Source of the DNA: Gloeocapsopsis dulcis | GTDB taxonomy: Bacteria; Cyanobacteriota; Cyanobacteriia; Cyanobacteriales; Chroococcidiopsidaceae | Direction: 5' to 3' | Assembly: GCF_032163395.1 (NCBI RefSeq) | Contig: NZ_CP119968.1 | Coordinates: forward strand, 2,940,001 to 3,004,000 | DNA: 64,000 nucleotides | Shown here: positions 53,702-62,599 of the stretch, in pieces | How positions within the stretch are numbered: position 1 is the stretch's first letter | How the letters are laid out: each line of letters starts with the position of its first letter | The notes under the pieces: model-generated | Told to the model about the DNA's origin: nothing | Database searches by the model: none | Seen by the model: only the letters and a program-made list of their open reading frames with translations | Position numbers and translations under genes: made by a program

Positions 53702-54545
53702 ACCGTTTTCTCCAAGCTTGTATAACGTTAATGCCTACTAAAACCAACAGCGAAATTGCTAACAAGACTGTACCTAAAACTGTTGCGCCAGCATAGTCAT
53801 ATTGTTCTAGGCGCTGAAAAACTAATACAGATGTAATTAAATCTCTAAAGGGAATATTTGCAGCAACAATCACAATTGAGCCAAATTCGCCCACTGCCCG
53901 AGAAAATCCTAAAGCAATTCCTGTCAGGAGAGCAGGTAATAAAGGTGGCAAAATGACGCGCCAGAAGGTTTGGAGCTGAGTTGCACCGAGACTCCAAGCG
54001 GCTTCTTCTATGTCTTTTTCCATCTCCTGGAGGACTGGCTGTACCGCCCTCACGACGAACGGTAAGGAGATAAATAGCATCGCTATACCTACACCCCAGC
54101 GTGTAAAAGCAATTTGAATACCCCAGGGTGCAAGTAGCGAACCGATCCAGCCGTTCTGGCTATAAACTGTTGCCAAAGTCAAACCAGCTACTGCTGTTGG
54201 CAGTGCAAATGGGAGATCGATTGCTGCATCAACGATGCGCTTTAAGGGAAAATCAAATCTAACTAAAACCCAAGCAATCAATGTCCCAAACACTGCATTA
54301 ATTAATGCAGTTACTAAAGCAGTTACAAATGTGACTTCGTATGTAGACAGGGCAACTGGATCGGTAGCAATTTGCCAAAACCGCGCAGGTGAGACGGTGC
54401 TTGCCATTAAAAACAAAGCTGCTGCTGGCAAAAACAGCATGATTGTTAAGTAACTCCAAGTAATCCGCCAAGCCCAAGAAATATTGCCAATGTGCCACAG
54501 CGGATTTCTAGATGACGTTCGTTTGATAGAGGGAGATACAGCCAT
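53691..54545 (-). CDS. cysT: Sulfate ABC transporter permease CysT (CysU)
   Basis: The other membrane subunit of the sulfate importer. It has six hydrophobic helices, the EAA loop ([21 protein letters not shown]) and the family segment [20 protein letters not shown]. Length, 284 residues, is normal. It lies 32 bases after sbpA and overlaps cysW, so translation of the pair is probably coupled. Confidence 0.96.
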   Translation of the reverse strand: MAVSPSIKRTSSRNPLWHIGNISWAWRITWSYLTIMLFLPAAALFLMASTVSPARFWQIATDPVALSTYEVTFVTALVTALINAVFGTLIAWVLVRFDFPLKRIVDAAIDLPFALPTAVAGLTLATVYSQNGWIGSLLAPWGIQIAFTRWGVGIAMLFISLPFVVRAVQPVLQEMEKDIEEAAWSLGATQLQTFWRVILPPLLPALLTGIALGFSRAVGEFGSIVIVAANIPFRDLITSVLVFQRLEQYDYAGATVLGTVLLAISLLVLVGINVIQAWRKRYES

Positions 54546-54577
54546 AGAAAATTACAACTTATGAGTACAAACCTGAG

Positions 54578-55654
54578 TTATCTTCTGATACCTGCTTGAA
54601 TCTGGTCAAAAATGGCACCGTCATCAAAAAATCTCTGTTGGATTTGATCCCATCCACCCATATCTTGGGCAGTGAAAAGAGTATCAATTTGGGGATACTG
54701 TTGAGCGACTTCTTCTGCTACTGTTGGATCAACTGGCCGAAACCCTACTCTGGCAAATTCACGCTGTGCTTCGGGAGTAAACAAGAATTCTACAAAGGCT
54801 TCTGCAACTTCCCGTGTTCCGTGTTTATCAACATTGGTATCCACAACAGCAATGGGGTTGTCGATAGAAATATTCACCTCTGGGACAACGTAAGGTAGAT
54901 TTTGGTTATTCAAGCCAGCCAGAATCATTTCATTTTCGTAGTTAATCAGGACGTCTCCTTGTCCTTGCTTAAAGAACACATCAGTCGCTTCACGGGCGTC
55001 TCTAGGCAGTACAGGCGCATTCTGATAAACGTTGCGGGTTAATTCAAGGGCTTGATCGTCATTTCCACCTGTTTGGGTTACAGAACCCCATAGGGCAAGA
55101 AAGTTCCATCTAGCACCACCAGAGGTTTTGGGGTTAGCTGTAATGACGCTGACGTCATCTCTTGCTAAGTCTGCCCAATTTTGGACGTTTTTAGGATTAC
55201 CATCGCGTGTAACTAAAGCAGCAACAGATTTATGTACAATCGCATTGTTGGGTGCTTCAGTTTCCCAGCCTGATTGAATTAAGCCAGCTTCTTCTATTCT
55301 TTCAGTATCTAGTGCTAAAGCTAAAGCTACTACATCTGCTTCTAAACCATCAATGACAGCACGAGCTTGCGAACCAGAACCACCGTAGCTTTGGTTAAAA
55401 GTAACGTTTTGATTGTGTTCTTGCTGCCATTGTTGCGTGAACTGCGGAATAATTTTTTCGTAGGCCGCTCTGGTGACAGCGTAAGAAACAAGCGTTAACT
55501 CAACATTTCCACCACCGTTAGCACCACCTCCAGCAGTTTGATTACCACCAGCACAGGATGCGACTGTTACACTTAATCCGACTCCTACCAAAAATAATGC
55601 AACGAACTTCCTCCAGGATGCTCTTAACCCTAGAATACTTTGCCGCAACCTCAT
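54578..55654 (-). CDS. sbpA: Periplasmic sulfate-binding protein
   Basis: Captures sulfate outside the membrane and delivers it to CysTW. The N terminus is a lipoprotein-type signal (FLVGVGLSVTVASCAGG, lipobox VASC), so it should be lipid-anchored. Family motifs are present: LTLVSYAVTRAAYEKIIP, QSYGGSGSQARAVIDGLEADVV, TANPKTSGGARWNFLALWG and VLINYENEM. Length is 358 residues. Its promoter region has a good -10 and an inverted repeat (listed separately). AAGGAG lies eight bases before the ATG. Confidence 0.96.
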   Translation of the reverse strand: MRLRQSILGLRASWRKFVALFLVGVGLSVTVASCAGGNQTAGGGANGGGNVELTLVSYAVTRAAYEKIIPQFTQQWQQEHNQNVTFNQSYGGSGSQARAVIDGLEADVVALALALDTERIEEAGLIQSGWETEAPNNAIVHKSVAALVTRDGNPKNVQNWADLARDDVSVITANPKTSGGARWNFLALWGSVTQTGGNDDQALELTRNVYQNAPVLPRDAREATDVFFKQGQGDVLINYENEMILAGLNNQNLPYVVPEVNISIDNPIAVVDTNVDKHGTREVAEAFVEFLFTPEAQREFARVGFRPVDPTVAEEVAQQYPQIDTLFTAQDMGGWDQIQQRFFDDGAIFDQIQAGIRR

Positions 55655-55673
55655 GAAACCTTCTCCTTTAAAC

Positions 55674-55724
55674 TCCGGTTACTCGGTCGGGATACCGGAT
55701 TTAATTCCCTGGATGTCGATTATA
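55674..55724 (-). promoter_or_regulatory. Promoter and candidate operator of the sulfate operon
   Basis: On the minus strand a perfect -10 box TATAAT lies at 55724-55719. About 20 bases downstream is an inverted repeat TCCGGT...ACCGGA (55699-55694 and 55679-55674) enclosing ATCCCGACCGAGTA. This falls in the leader between the presumed start of transcription and the AAGGAG of sbpA, a fitting place for a repressor or for an RNA hairpin. I cannot name the regulator; an Rrf2/CysR-type site is a guess. Confidence 0.5.
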
Positions 55725-55747
55725 CACAGCAATTAATAGAAAAGCAA

Positions 55748-55779
55748 CGAAACTCAGCAAGTGCGATCGCTGAGTTTCG
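55748..55779 (-). terminator. Terminator downstream of the DUF6888/DUF6887 pair
   Basis: CGAAACTCAGC (55748-55758) and GCTGAGTTTCG (55769-55779) form a perfect eleven-base stem with a ten-base loop. On the minus strand it is followed by TTGCTTTTCT. It separates the DUF6887 gene from the sulfate operon promoter. Confidence 0.6.
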
Positions 55780-55812
55780 GTATTGAATTATGACCTTGTA
55801 TTTTAAAGAGGG

Positions 55813-56019
55813 CTATAGTTCTGATTCGCCCTGAATTTTGCGGCGAAAAGCTTCTTCCATAATTTTGATCCCTGTTTCATCCAAAGGTGCTGGATACTTT
55901 TTGGCATTAGGATCGCGACGATTCACAAATAACTCGTAAATTGCTTCATCATCATGAGTAGCGACGATATAAGCTCTTAGTTCAGCCCTACTCATTGTTT
56001 TAAAGTTAGGTTTGTTCAT
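55813..56019 (-). CDS. DUF6887 family small protein
   Basis: A 68-residue acidic helical protein (MNKPNFKTMSRAELRAYIVA, then HDDEAIYELFVNRRDP and a C-terminal IKIMEEAFRRKIQG). From memory this is the cyanobacterial DUF6887 family, usually found next to DUF6888. I start at the ATG at 56019 with GGGAG about eight bases upstream. It overlaps the stop of the upstream DUF6888 gene by fourteen bases, showing translational coupling. The two-gene design with small overlapping frames resembles a toxin-antitoxin pair, but no activity is known. Confidence 0.75.
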   Translation of the reverse strand: MNKPNFKTMSRAELRAYIVATHDDEAIYELFVNRRDPNAKKYPAPLDETGIKIMEEAFRRKIQGESEL

Positions 56020-56200
56020 CAGCAAACTCCCAAAACCCGTTGCTATAAACGACGATTTCAAGATTTTCAGTGACTCCAGCTATCATAAATACTCTTCCAG
56101 TGCTGTCATCGTAGCGAAATAAATGAATAGGCTGGAAGCAGTTAGAAAGCATCTGACATACACGCAAACAAGCAAACGCTTGATCGACAGTTGGTTGAAT
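56006..56200 (-). CDS. DUF6888 family small protein with an apparent AUU start
   Basis: A 64-codon frame that has no ATG, GTG or TTG at its head. It begins after AGGAGG (56214-56209), a spacer of eight bases and then ATT at 56200, reading (I/M)QPTVDQAFACLRVCQMLSN, CFQPIHLFRYDDSTGRVFM, and IAGVTENLEIVVYSNGFWEF. From memory this is the whole DUF6888 family, including its N terminus. The perfect ribosome site at the right distance argues that AUU is used, as in infC. It lies 18 bases after the asnS stop and overlaps the DUF6887 gene. A loss of the start by mutation cannot be excluded. Confidence 0.72.
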   Translation of the reverse strand: MQPTVDQAFACLRVCQMLSNCFQPIHLFRYDDSTGRVFMIAGVTENLEIVVYSNGFWEFADEQT

Positions 56201-56218
56201 GTAATATACCTCCTAATG

Positions 56219-57607
56219 TTAAAATTCTGCACTCAACGGCGATCGCGGGAAAGGAATCACATCGCGGATATTACCCATACCTGTCATAAATTGCACCAAA
56301 CGCTCAAACCCTAAACCAAAGCCTGCATGAGGAACTGTACCGTAACGGCGTAAATCCAAATACCACCACAAATCAGCAGGATTCATGCCTTGAGCCTTAA
56401 TTCTCCGTTCTAATACATCTAATCGTTCTTCCCGCTGCGAACCGCCGACAATTTCCCCAATTTTAGGTGCAAGAATATCCATTGCAGCAACGGTTTTTTC
56501 ATCGTCGTTGAGCCGCATATAGAATGCTTTAATCTCGACAGGGTAGTCAGAAACGATAACGGGTTTTTTAAATAACTGTTCGGCTAAATAACGCTCGTGT
56601 TCGGATTGTAAATCCAAACCCCACTTGACAGGATACTCAAACTGTGCATTAGATTTCTCTAAAAGGGTGATCGCTTCTGTATAAGTAATTCGCTCAAACT
56701 GATTATGAATAATATTTTCAGCCGTTGCAATTACTGAGTTATCAATCCGCTGATTGAAAAACTCCATATCTTCGGGGCAAGTCTCTAAAACATACTTGAA
56801 GATATGCTTGAGAAATGCTTCAGCTAAATCCATGTTTCCCTGAAGATCGCAAAATGCCATTTCAGGTTCAATCATCCAAAATTCGGCTAAATGGCGCGAT
56901 GTATTAGAATTTTCGGCGCGGAAAGTGGGACCAAATGTGTAAACATTACTAAATGCCATTGCCATGACTTCGGCTTCGAGTTGTCCACTTACAGTGAGAT
57001 ACGCCTTGCCACCGAAAAAATCTTGACTAAAATCAACATCTTGGGTTTCTGTACGCGGAACATCTTTGAGATCAAAGCCTGTGACGGTAAACAGTTCTCC
57101 GGCACCTTCACAATCGTTGCGTGTGATAATTGGCGTATGTACCCATAAAAAGCCACGTTCTTGAAAAAACTGATGCACGGCGGTTGCACAAGCATTACGC
57201 ACGCGAAAAACAGCACCTAAAGAATTGGTACGCGATCGCAAATGCCCAATTGTGCGTAAAAATTCAAACGAATGACGTTTCTTTTGCAGTGGGTATACTT
57301 CGGGATCAGCTTCCCCGTAGACTTTCACGCTTTGTGCTTGTAGTTCTATCCGCTGCCCTTTACCTTGCGAAGCGACAAGTTTTCCGGTAACTTCGACAGA
57401 AGCTCCGGTATTGGCTTGCTTCAACACTGACTCATATTCTGGAAAATCAGCATTAAGTACGACTTGCAGGCTAGCTAAAGCAGAGCCATCGTTAACTTCA
57501 ATAAAAGCAAATCTTTTGAGATCGCGTTTTGTCCGTACCCAACCTTGAATCAATACAGACTCATCCGGTTGACCGTGCCGCAAAATATCTATAATCCGTT
57601 TGTGCAT
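56219..57607 (-). CDS. asnS: Asparaginyl-tRNA synthetase
   Basis: Class II aminoacyl-tRNA synthetase that charges tRNA-Asn. The N-terminal OB fold ([21 protein letters not shown]) is followed by the class II catalytic core: motif 2 near [21 protein letters not shown] and motif 3 near the end in [28 protein letters not shown] and [11 protein letters not shown] are typical of AsnS. Length, 462 residues, is normal. A DUF6888/DUF6887 pair follows within 20 bases and could share its transcript. Confidence 0.97.
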   Translation of the reverse strand: MHKRIIDILRHGQPDESVLIQGWVRTKRDLKRFAFIEVNDGSALASLQVVLNADFPEYESVLKQANTGASVEVTGKLVASQGKGQRIELQAQSVKVYGEADPEVYPLQKKRHSFEFLRTIGHLRSRTNSLGAVFRVRNACATAVHQFFQERGFLWVHTPIITRNDCEGAGELFTVTGFDLKDVPRTETQDVDFSQDFFGGKAYLTVSGQLEAEVMAMAFSNVYTFGPTFRAENSNTSRHLAEFWMIEPEMAFCDLQGNMDLAEAFLKHIFKYVLETCPEDMEFFNQRIDNSVIATAENIIHNQFERITYTEAITLLEKSNAQFEYPVKWGLDLQSEHERYLAEQLFKKPVIVSDYPVEIKAFYMRLNDDEKTVAAMDILAPKIGEIVGGSQREERLDVLERRIKAQGMNPADLWWYLDLRRYGTVPHAGFGLGFERLVQFMTGMGNIRDVIPFPRSPLSAEF

Positions 57608-57694
57608 GAATAAAGGTAATCCTTGTGCAGCAACAATGGCAAATGTAAAGATTATTATATTTCCTGGACACTGACAGGCACGCAGCCTACGTCA

Positions 57695-58036
57695 CTATCC
57701 TACACAGGATCGTAACATCCACCCGATCAGTATTCCTAAACCACCAAAGCGCACAGCTTGCCAAAATGGTTCTTTCAGACTTCCCCAAGAAAACAACTGA
57801 CTTTCTAAATTTACTTCGATTTCTTCGAGTTCGGCTTTAACGCGTTTTAACTCAGTTTGGAACTCTGCGTTTTTCGTTTTACTGAGTTCTTTTTGGCGTT
57901 GCTGAAGTGTTGCTTGACGCTGTAAGTCATTTTGCACTTGGGTATACCGTTGCTTTAACGCAACCAGCGATCGCTCTACGTCTGTAAGCGATCGCTCAAT
58001 CTCACTTGATAATGGTTCTTGGGGCGACTGCGCCAT
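57695..58036 (-). CDS. Coiled-coil protein with one C-terminal membrane helix
   Basis: A 113-residue protein. Residues 10-75 are a Gln/Lys/Glu-rich coiled coil (RSLVALKQRYTQVQNDLQRQ, ELKRVKAELEEIEVNLES). A single hydrophobic segment near the C terminus (VRFGGLGILIGWMLRSCVG) should anchor it in a membrane with the coil in the cytoplasm. No enzyme motif. It lies 87 bases upstream of asnS on the same strand. Function unknown; conserved-looking in cyanobacteria. Confidence 0.72.
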   Translation of the reverse strand: MAQSPQEPLSSEIERSLTDVERSLVALKQRYTQVQNDLQRQATLQQRQKELSKTKNAEFQTELKRVKAELEEIEVNLESQLFSWGSLKEPFWQAVRFGGLGILIGWMLRSCVG

Positions 58037-58162
58037 CTTGGATTTGGGATGAAGGATACAGGATTTGAATTATTGAAGGTTTGTGTAACTTATATAGCAA
58101 ACATTAAATTAACTGGTATGCACCCCACAATTATAGGTAAGAATAAATAAAAATACTGTTTA

Positions 58163-58453
58163 ATGACTATGCTGCAAGCTGACCAGAATAACAAAACTTC
58201 TGATCTCCAAGACTTTAGTACTTTAGAATTAGCTCAAGTGCTAATGGAAAGACTCGCGATATCTCCCCAAGACTGGCATCGATTAAAGTCTAACCGCAAA
58301 GTACGTGCGAGTGAGCAAGCGGCGGCAGCAATTATATTTCTGCTGAAAGATCAACCTGAAGAAGCTTTACAACGGCTACACCAAGCATCCGGTTGGCTAG
58401 ATCGCTCAATTACAGCACCACCTTGCCCTACGCATGGACATAATAGGGAGTAG
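58163..58453 (+). CDS. Small conserved cyanobacterial protein (DUF6439-like)
   Basis: A 96-residue soluble helical protein (FSTLELAQVLMERLAISPQD, WHRLKSNRKVRASEQAAAAI, QPEEALQRLHQASGWLDRSI) ending in a short Cys/His/Pro stretch. I associate it with the DUF6439 family, with moderate certainty. It is divergent from the coiled-coil gene and convergent with the RsbW-like gene, 17 bases away. Function unknown. Confidence 0.6.
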   Translation: MTMLQADQNNKTSDLQDFSTLELAQVLMERLAISPQDWHRLKSNRKVRASEQAAAAIIFLLKDQPEEALQRLHQASGWLDRSITAPPCPTHGHNRE

Positions 58454-58470
58454 GAGCGAGGAGTGAGAGG

Positions 58471-58920
58471 CTAGTGCAATAGTGGTACGCGAAAGCGATT
58501 ATTGAAGTGTTTGCCAAGTCTTAATTCTGTGCCGCTAGCGTTCCAATGAACTCGATCAAAAATATTGTGTAAAATGCACAGCCCCCGACCATTTTCTGAT
58601 TCTTCTGGGGGCAAGTAATCGTGGGGGTTGCCATGATGTTCGCAGGGAGGAGCGAAGCCGCAACCTTCATCCGAAATTAACCACCAATAGTGGTCATCTT
58701 CTATTTTAAATTTAACTATGACTAGTTTGCTGGGATCAAGATTATTTCCATGCTTTGCTGCATTGACTAATGCTTCTTGTAGCCCCAAACGCAGCTCAGC
58801 TTGCCATCTACAGGGCACTTCTGCTAAAAGTAAGTCCAAGATGGGACAAAGATAAAGAGTCGAGGCAAAGCTAATTGTACCCCGGGGACGTCCTACTGGA
58901 CGAGGTGAAATAGTAATCAC
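58471..58920 (-). CDS. Anti-sigma factor-like serine kinase (RsbW/HATPase family)
   Basis: A 149-residue GHKL ATPase-fold protein of the RsbW/SpoIIAB type, which phosphorylate anti-anti-sigma (STAS) proteins or hold a sigma factor. It shows the N box (EALVNAAKHGNNLDPS), the G1 box (ISDEGCGFAPP) and the G2 box (GRGLCILHNIFDRVHW). All ATP contacts look intact. No sigma or STAS gene is adjacent, so the partner must lie elsewhere. It is not next to the sigma-like gene at 16.4 kb. Confidence 0.85.
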   Translation of the reverse strand: MITISPRPVGRPRGTISFASTLYLCPILDLLLAEVPCRWQAELRLGLQEALVNAAKHGNNLDPSKLVIVKFKIEDDHYWWLISDEGCGFAPPCEHHGNPHDYLPPEESENGRGLCILHNIFDRVHWNASGTELRLGKHFNNRFRVPLLH

Positions 58921-59558
58921 AGATCAAAAACCTCGTAGCTTCTAGCTAGTAAATATCAGCAGAAAGTCAGCTGATACTGGTTGCCTAAATCCAATTCACT
59001 TTGAGCAAAAAAATTGATATCAAGAAAATTGGAACATTTCAGTGAAACGCAGTTTGTGATCTGATACTGTAATCTATTGTGATAAATATGATTGTGCAGT
59101 CATTTAGTTGTATCAAGCTTTCAGCCTTCAAAAGCATAGATTCCTCGTCGTTTTCTGCCAATCTCCAAACGCAGAAGCCAAACCTAAGTCGGCTTGCCTG
59201 CTGTTATTCCTGTAACCCGTTTTTCTAGCTAAAAAATGCAGGTTTATATTTATTCTAACATTTATGTGCTTAGAGACAATACTTTAAGTATTGGTATGTG
59301 CGATCGCAACTTACGATGATGCTCAACAAATATAATTGTTGTTGATTGTAAATTATGGTAATGCTGCAACTCACTAATGCAAAATGACCAATATGTCCAG
59401 TCTTCATCGAGTCCAACGTTTCCTGGTTTACGATTATTGAAGCTATGACAGAATTTGTTGAACAAGCACGTTCTGCAGGTAGAAGTCCTGCTGTAAGAGT
59501 ATTCCGACAGTGGATTCGACAATGGTTACAGAATTCTCGTTGATATCTTAACCTACGC
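58921..59558. other. Long gap between the RsbW-like gene and rlmD
   Basis: 638 bases, mostly AT-rich and non-coding; the left part should hold the promoter of the RsbW-like gene. A short plus-strand reading frame (59445-59543, listed separately) is the only protein-like part. No RNA gene is recognised. Confidence 0.5.
59445..59543 (+). CDS. Candidate 32-residue basic small protein
   Basis: From the ATG at 59445 the frame reads MTEFVEQARSAGRSPAVRVF then RQWIRQWLQNSR and ends at TGA. It is amphipathic and basic, with a natural amino-acid mix. The frame continues upstream (FIESNVSWFTIIEA) to a stop near 59387, so it could also be the tail of a decayed gene. There is no clear ribosome site. It converges with rlmD. 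Confidence 0.35.
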   Translation: MTEFVEQARSAGRSPAVRVFRQWIRQWLQNSR

Positions 59559-60959
59559 TCACGAGTTTCTGACGAGAAAGGCAGCACATTCTACGTGTGA
59601 TGTCTGTGGGAAAAAATCTGCAGGTTGTACTCGAACAAGATGATAGCCCGTTTGACATAGTAACTTGAGATCGCGAGCGAGAGTTGCCACTTTGCAGCTA
59701 ACGTAAACAATTTGTGATGGTTGAACTTGTAATAAAGTTTCAATGACTGTGCGATCGCATCCTTTACGTGGAGGATCGAGTAAGACAACATCGGGGACAA
59801 TTTCTAGCTGTGGTAACAATTTCTCAACTGCGCCTACTTGAAAAGTCGTATTGTTGATGTGATTTAGATTTGCATTGTATTGTGCTTGTTGTACTGATGT
59901 CGGTTGCAATTCTAAACCAATAGCTTGTTTGACTTGTCGTGCTAGAGGTAAAGTGAGCGTACCAATACCACAATACGCATCGAGTAATACTTCGTGCCCT
60001 TGTAAATTGAGTTGCTGACTAATTTCTTGTAACAAAGCTTCTGCAACTTCGGTATTCACTTGAAAAAATGTCTCTGGACGTACTTGAAATTGCAATTCAG
60101 CAAATTCTTCAATGAGGTAGTCCTTACCTGCAATACACCGAGTTTCTTGCCCAAAAATTGCATTGGTGCGATCGGGGTTACGGTTTACGGCTACTCCTAC
60201 TAACTGGGGATAGCGCTGTAACCATTTCTGGGATTGAGTCGCCATTTCTGGTATCCAATCTTTTACCACAAGTGTTAGCAACATTTCTCCTGTACGACGC
60301 CCAATACGTAGTGCTAAATGACGAATTTGCCCTTTGTGGCGCTTTTCATCGTAAATTTGCCACTTTTGATTTTGAATATCTTGCTTAACTTCGCGCAGTA
60401 GCGGATTTAACCGCGAATCTTGTACTGGACATTGATTAAGATTAATTAATTGATGGCTGTTTTTTTGGTAATAACCAGCTTGAACTTGTCCTGTTGCAGA
60501 AATTCCTAAAGGATATGTCGCTTTGTTACGATAGCTTAACGGTGAAGGTGCTGCGAGAACAGAATTCACTGGAGGATGACTAAAGCCACCGATGCGTTGT
60601 AAAGCCTGAACAACTAAATTTTGTTTTGCTTCTAGCTGATATGCATAATTGATATGTTGCCACTGACAACCGCCACACTTATCAGCAACGATGCAACTCG
60701 GACGAATGCGGTGCAAAGATGATGCGAGTAACTGATAAAGCTTAGCACGAGCGAATTGTGGCTTCGTGTGGGTTAGTCGTACTAATGCGCGATCGCCTGG
60801 TACAGTATCAGGAACAAAGACAGCGCGATCGCCAAATCGCCCCACCCCATCGCCAGTATCGCTTAAGTCATGAATGACAACTTCAACTAAATTTCCTTGT
60901 TGCCACAAAACTTTTGACTGATTGTGAGCATTGATATTAGATAATTCTGTTATAGACAC
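59559..60959 (-). CDS. rlmD: 23S rRNA (uracil-C5)-methyltransferase, RlmD family
   Basis: Methylates a uridine in 23S rRNA (U1939 in E. coli) with SAM. It has an N-terminal TRAM RNA-binding domain (VIHDLSDTGDGVGRFGDRAVF), a [4Fe-4S] cluster region (VADKCGGCQWQHINY), the SAM site (LLDAYCGIGTLTLPLA), and the catalytic region LLDPPRKGCDR with the nucleophile Cys in IVYVSCKVATLARDL. Length, 466 residues, is usual. The RlmD versus RlmCD choice is by family habit. It is divergent from apcD. Confidence 0.93.
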   Translation of the reverse strand: MSITELSNINAHNQSKVLWQQGNLVEVVIHDLSDTGDGVGRFGDRAVFVPDTVPGDRALVRLTHTKPQFARAKLYQLLASSLHRIRPSCIVADKCGGCQWQHINYAYQLEAKQNLVVQALQRIGGFSHPPVNSVLAAPSPLSYRNKATYPLGISATGQVQAGYYQKNSHQLINLNQCPVQDSRLNPLLREVKQDIQNQKWQIYDEKRHKGQIRHLALRIGRRTGEMLLTLVVKDWIPEMATQSQKWLQRYPQLVGVAVNRNPDRTNAIFGQETRCIAGKDYLIEEFAELQFQVRPETFFQVNTEVAEALLQEISQQLNLQGHEVLLDAYCGIGTLTLPLARQVKQAIGLELQPTSVQQAQYNANLNHINNTTFQVGAVEKLLPQLEIVPDVVLLDPPRKGCDRTVIETLLQVQPSQIVYVSCKVATLARDLKLLCQTGYHLVRVQPADFFPQTSHVECAAFLVRNS

Positions 60960-61041
60960 AGTATTCTCTCTCTTTCTTTGAGTGCTACTGACTCGTTAAA
61001 CTACAAGTGATATTCTTTTGATCTTTGAGATACCCTTAATC

Positions 61042-61527
61042 ATGAGCATAGTTAGCAACGTTATTCTCAAAGCCGATGATGAACTGCGTTACCCTAGCAG
61101 CGGCGAACTAAAAAACATCAAAGATTTTCTGCAAACCGGCGAACAACGGATGCGTATTGCTAGTACGCTAGCAGAAAATGAAAAAAAGATCGTACAGCAA
61201 GCCAGTAAACAACTTTGGCAGAAACGCCCAGATTTTATTGCCCCTGGTGGAAATGCTTACGGCGAACGCCAACGGGCTTTGTGTCTGCGCGACTACGGTT
61301 GGTACTTGCGCTTGATTACTTACGGTGTTCTTTCTGGCGATAAAGGACCAATTGAAAAAATTGGTTTAATTGGTGTCCGAGAAATGTATAATTCACTCGG
61401 CGTGCCAGTGCCAGGAATGGTGGAATCGATTCGCTGTCTCAAGGAAGCATCTTTGGGCTTATTAAGTTCAGAAGACGCTGCTGAAGCAGCACCCTACTTT
61501 GATTATATTATTCAAACTATGTCTTAA
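61042..61527 (+). CDS. apcD: Allophycocyanin alpha-B subunit
   Basis: Terminal emitter of the phycobilisome core, which hands energy mainly to photosystem I. The 161-residue globin-like protein has the chromophore-binding Cys in [18 protein letters not shown]. The segments [14 protein letters not shown]-like ([14 protein letters not shown]), [17 protein letters not shown] and [19 protein letters not shown] are typical of ApcD rather than ApcA. I start at the ATG at 61042 ([12 protein letters not shown]), the usual phycobiliprotein start; the upstream start in the same frame is less likely. It is followed by a dispersed palindromic element and then convergent pcyA. Confidence 0.95.
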   Translation: MSIVSNVILKADDELRYPSSGELKNIKDFLQTGEQRMRIASTLAENEKKIVQQASKQLWQKRPDFIAPGGNAYGERQRALCLRDYGWYLRLITYGVLSGDKGPIEKIGLIGVREMYNSLGVPVPGMVESIRCLKEASLGLLSSEDAAEAAPYFDYIIQTMS

Positions 61528-61541
61528 GTTTGACGGAAAAC

Positions 61542-61667
61542 AGCTTGGCGGTTGAAACCGCAGCTACAAATGCAAAACCTGTCTTCACAGGTTTCTCCAA
61601 CGCTAGATTCCGTGAGTCCACAAAGGTGGACTTCGTCTGTCAAGCCGTGACTTTAGTCGCTAAGCTT
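61542..61667. repeat. Palindromic dispersed element, copy 2 (downstream of apcD)
   Basis: It begins AGCTTGGCGGTTGAAACCGC and ends GTGACTTTAGTCGCTAAGCTT, like copy 1 at 10265-10400. Internal hairpins are GCGGTT-GA-AACCGC, ACCTGTCTTCACAGGT and GTCCAC-AAAG-GTGGAC. It sits 15 bases after the apcD stop and may serve as its transcript end. A short open frame across it (61530-61757) is an artefact of the repeat. Confidence 0.7.
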
Positions 61668-61744
61668 CAACAAATGCCCCACTATCTACGACTGTTGCTA
61701 GCATTTTTGTTAGGGCGATCGCAGGTGGTGGGGACTGTTTTAAT

Positions 61745-62473
61745 TCACTCTGCGTAGTCAAATAACACTGTAGTCATATAACGATCTGCCCATTCTTTAC
61801 CAAAGGCTTTTTCTAGAACACGGCGGGTTTTGTCATTTTGCTGTTGTTGAGTACAGTAATTGCGTTGACCTGCTAGAATTTTTGCTTGTTGCGCTGCGGA
61901 TACAGGTTGGGCAGCGATCGCCTGCGTGATGTGAATTTCTAGGTAGTTTTGCACTTGCTGGAGAAACATTGTTTCTTCTACTTCACCGCTAGGACGAACG
62001 AATAAGCAAAAATTAGAGAAAATATGACCCCAATCGGGAAGTTCTCTTGGTTGTGAAAAGTTAGCTTCTGGAAGTGCTGCTAAGGCTTGGGAATAGGTAT
62101 CAGGTAAGCTACTATCCGAAACAGGAGATAAATCGGCGATCGCTGCACTAATTTGCCCTCTACCGCTGACTAAGTCGCAACCAAACATTGGCAAATTGTA
62201 TTCTGGGCGGGGAAACATGACACAATGTAGAATATCGAGCGTTGTCCCTACTTTGGCAAGTTCGAGGTGCATTTTGCGAAACTGCGGCGTTTGATAGCAG
62301 CGATTTTCGATGGTGAGTTTTTCTCCTTCTAATTTTCCTTCCACATAGCCAAACTCATGTGGTAACTGGTAAGGAGAAAGTTCTAAGCGCTGCCAAATTG
62401 ACTCAATACTATCAGCCAATTGATGAATTAGGGGATGTTGTTGCGATCGTAGCGAGTAGGTAGTGGATGTCAT
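61745..62473 (-). CDS. pcyA: Phycocyanobilin:ferredoxin oxidoreductase
   Basis: Reduces biliverdin IXalpha to phycocyanobilin, the bilin attached to phycobiliproteins such as ApcD. The 242-residue protein has the substrate-site His in [12 protein letters not shown], the catalytic Asp in [20 protein letters not shown], the Glu in [10 protein letters not shown], and the C-terminal [17 protein letters not shown] motif. All key residues are kept. It converges with apcD across the repeat element. Confidence 0.96.
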   Translation of the reverse strand: MTSTTYSLRSQQHPLIHQLADSIESIWQRLELSPYQLPHEFGYVEGKLEGEKLTIENRCYQTPQFRKMHLELAKVGTTLDILHCVMFPRPEYNLPMFGCDLVSGRGQISAAIADLSPVSDSSLPDTYSQALAALPEANFSQPRELPDWGHIFSNFCLFVRPSGEVEETMFLQQVQNYLEIHITQAIAAQPVSAAQQAKILAGQRNYCTQQQQNDKTRRVLEKAFGKEWADRYMTTVLFDYAE

Positions 62474-62599
62474 AAAACAACACTTGCGAACTAGTTGTTT
62501 TAACTAGATTACCGCTAGTAGTAGTGCTGTTCGCACAAAAGTAAATTTATGAAACAACTTCTTGCTGAATGATACCAGGTTTCTGTTTTGTGGATTGCA

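Noticed and set aside
59262-59587. Two minus-strand frames (86 and 105 residues) upstream in the rlmD gap
   Set aside because: They are Cys/His/Ile-rich, unlike natural proteins, and one is antisense to the better plus-strand small frame.
61530-61757. 75-residue plus-strand frame after apcD
   Set aside because: It runs through the dispersed palindromic element and has no ribosome site; the sequence is explained by the repeat.
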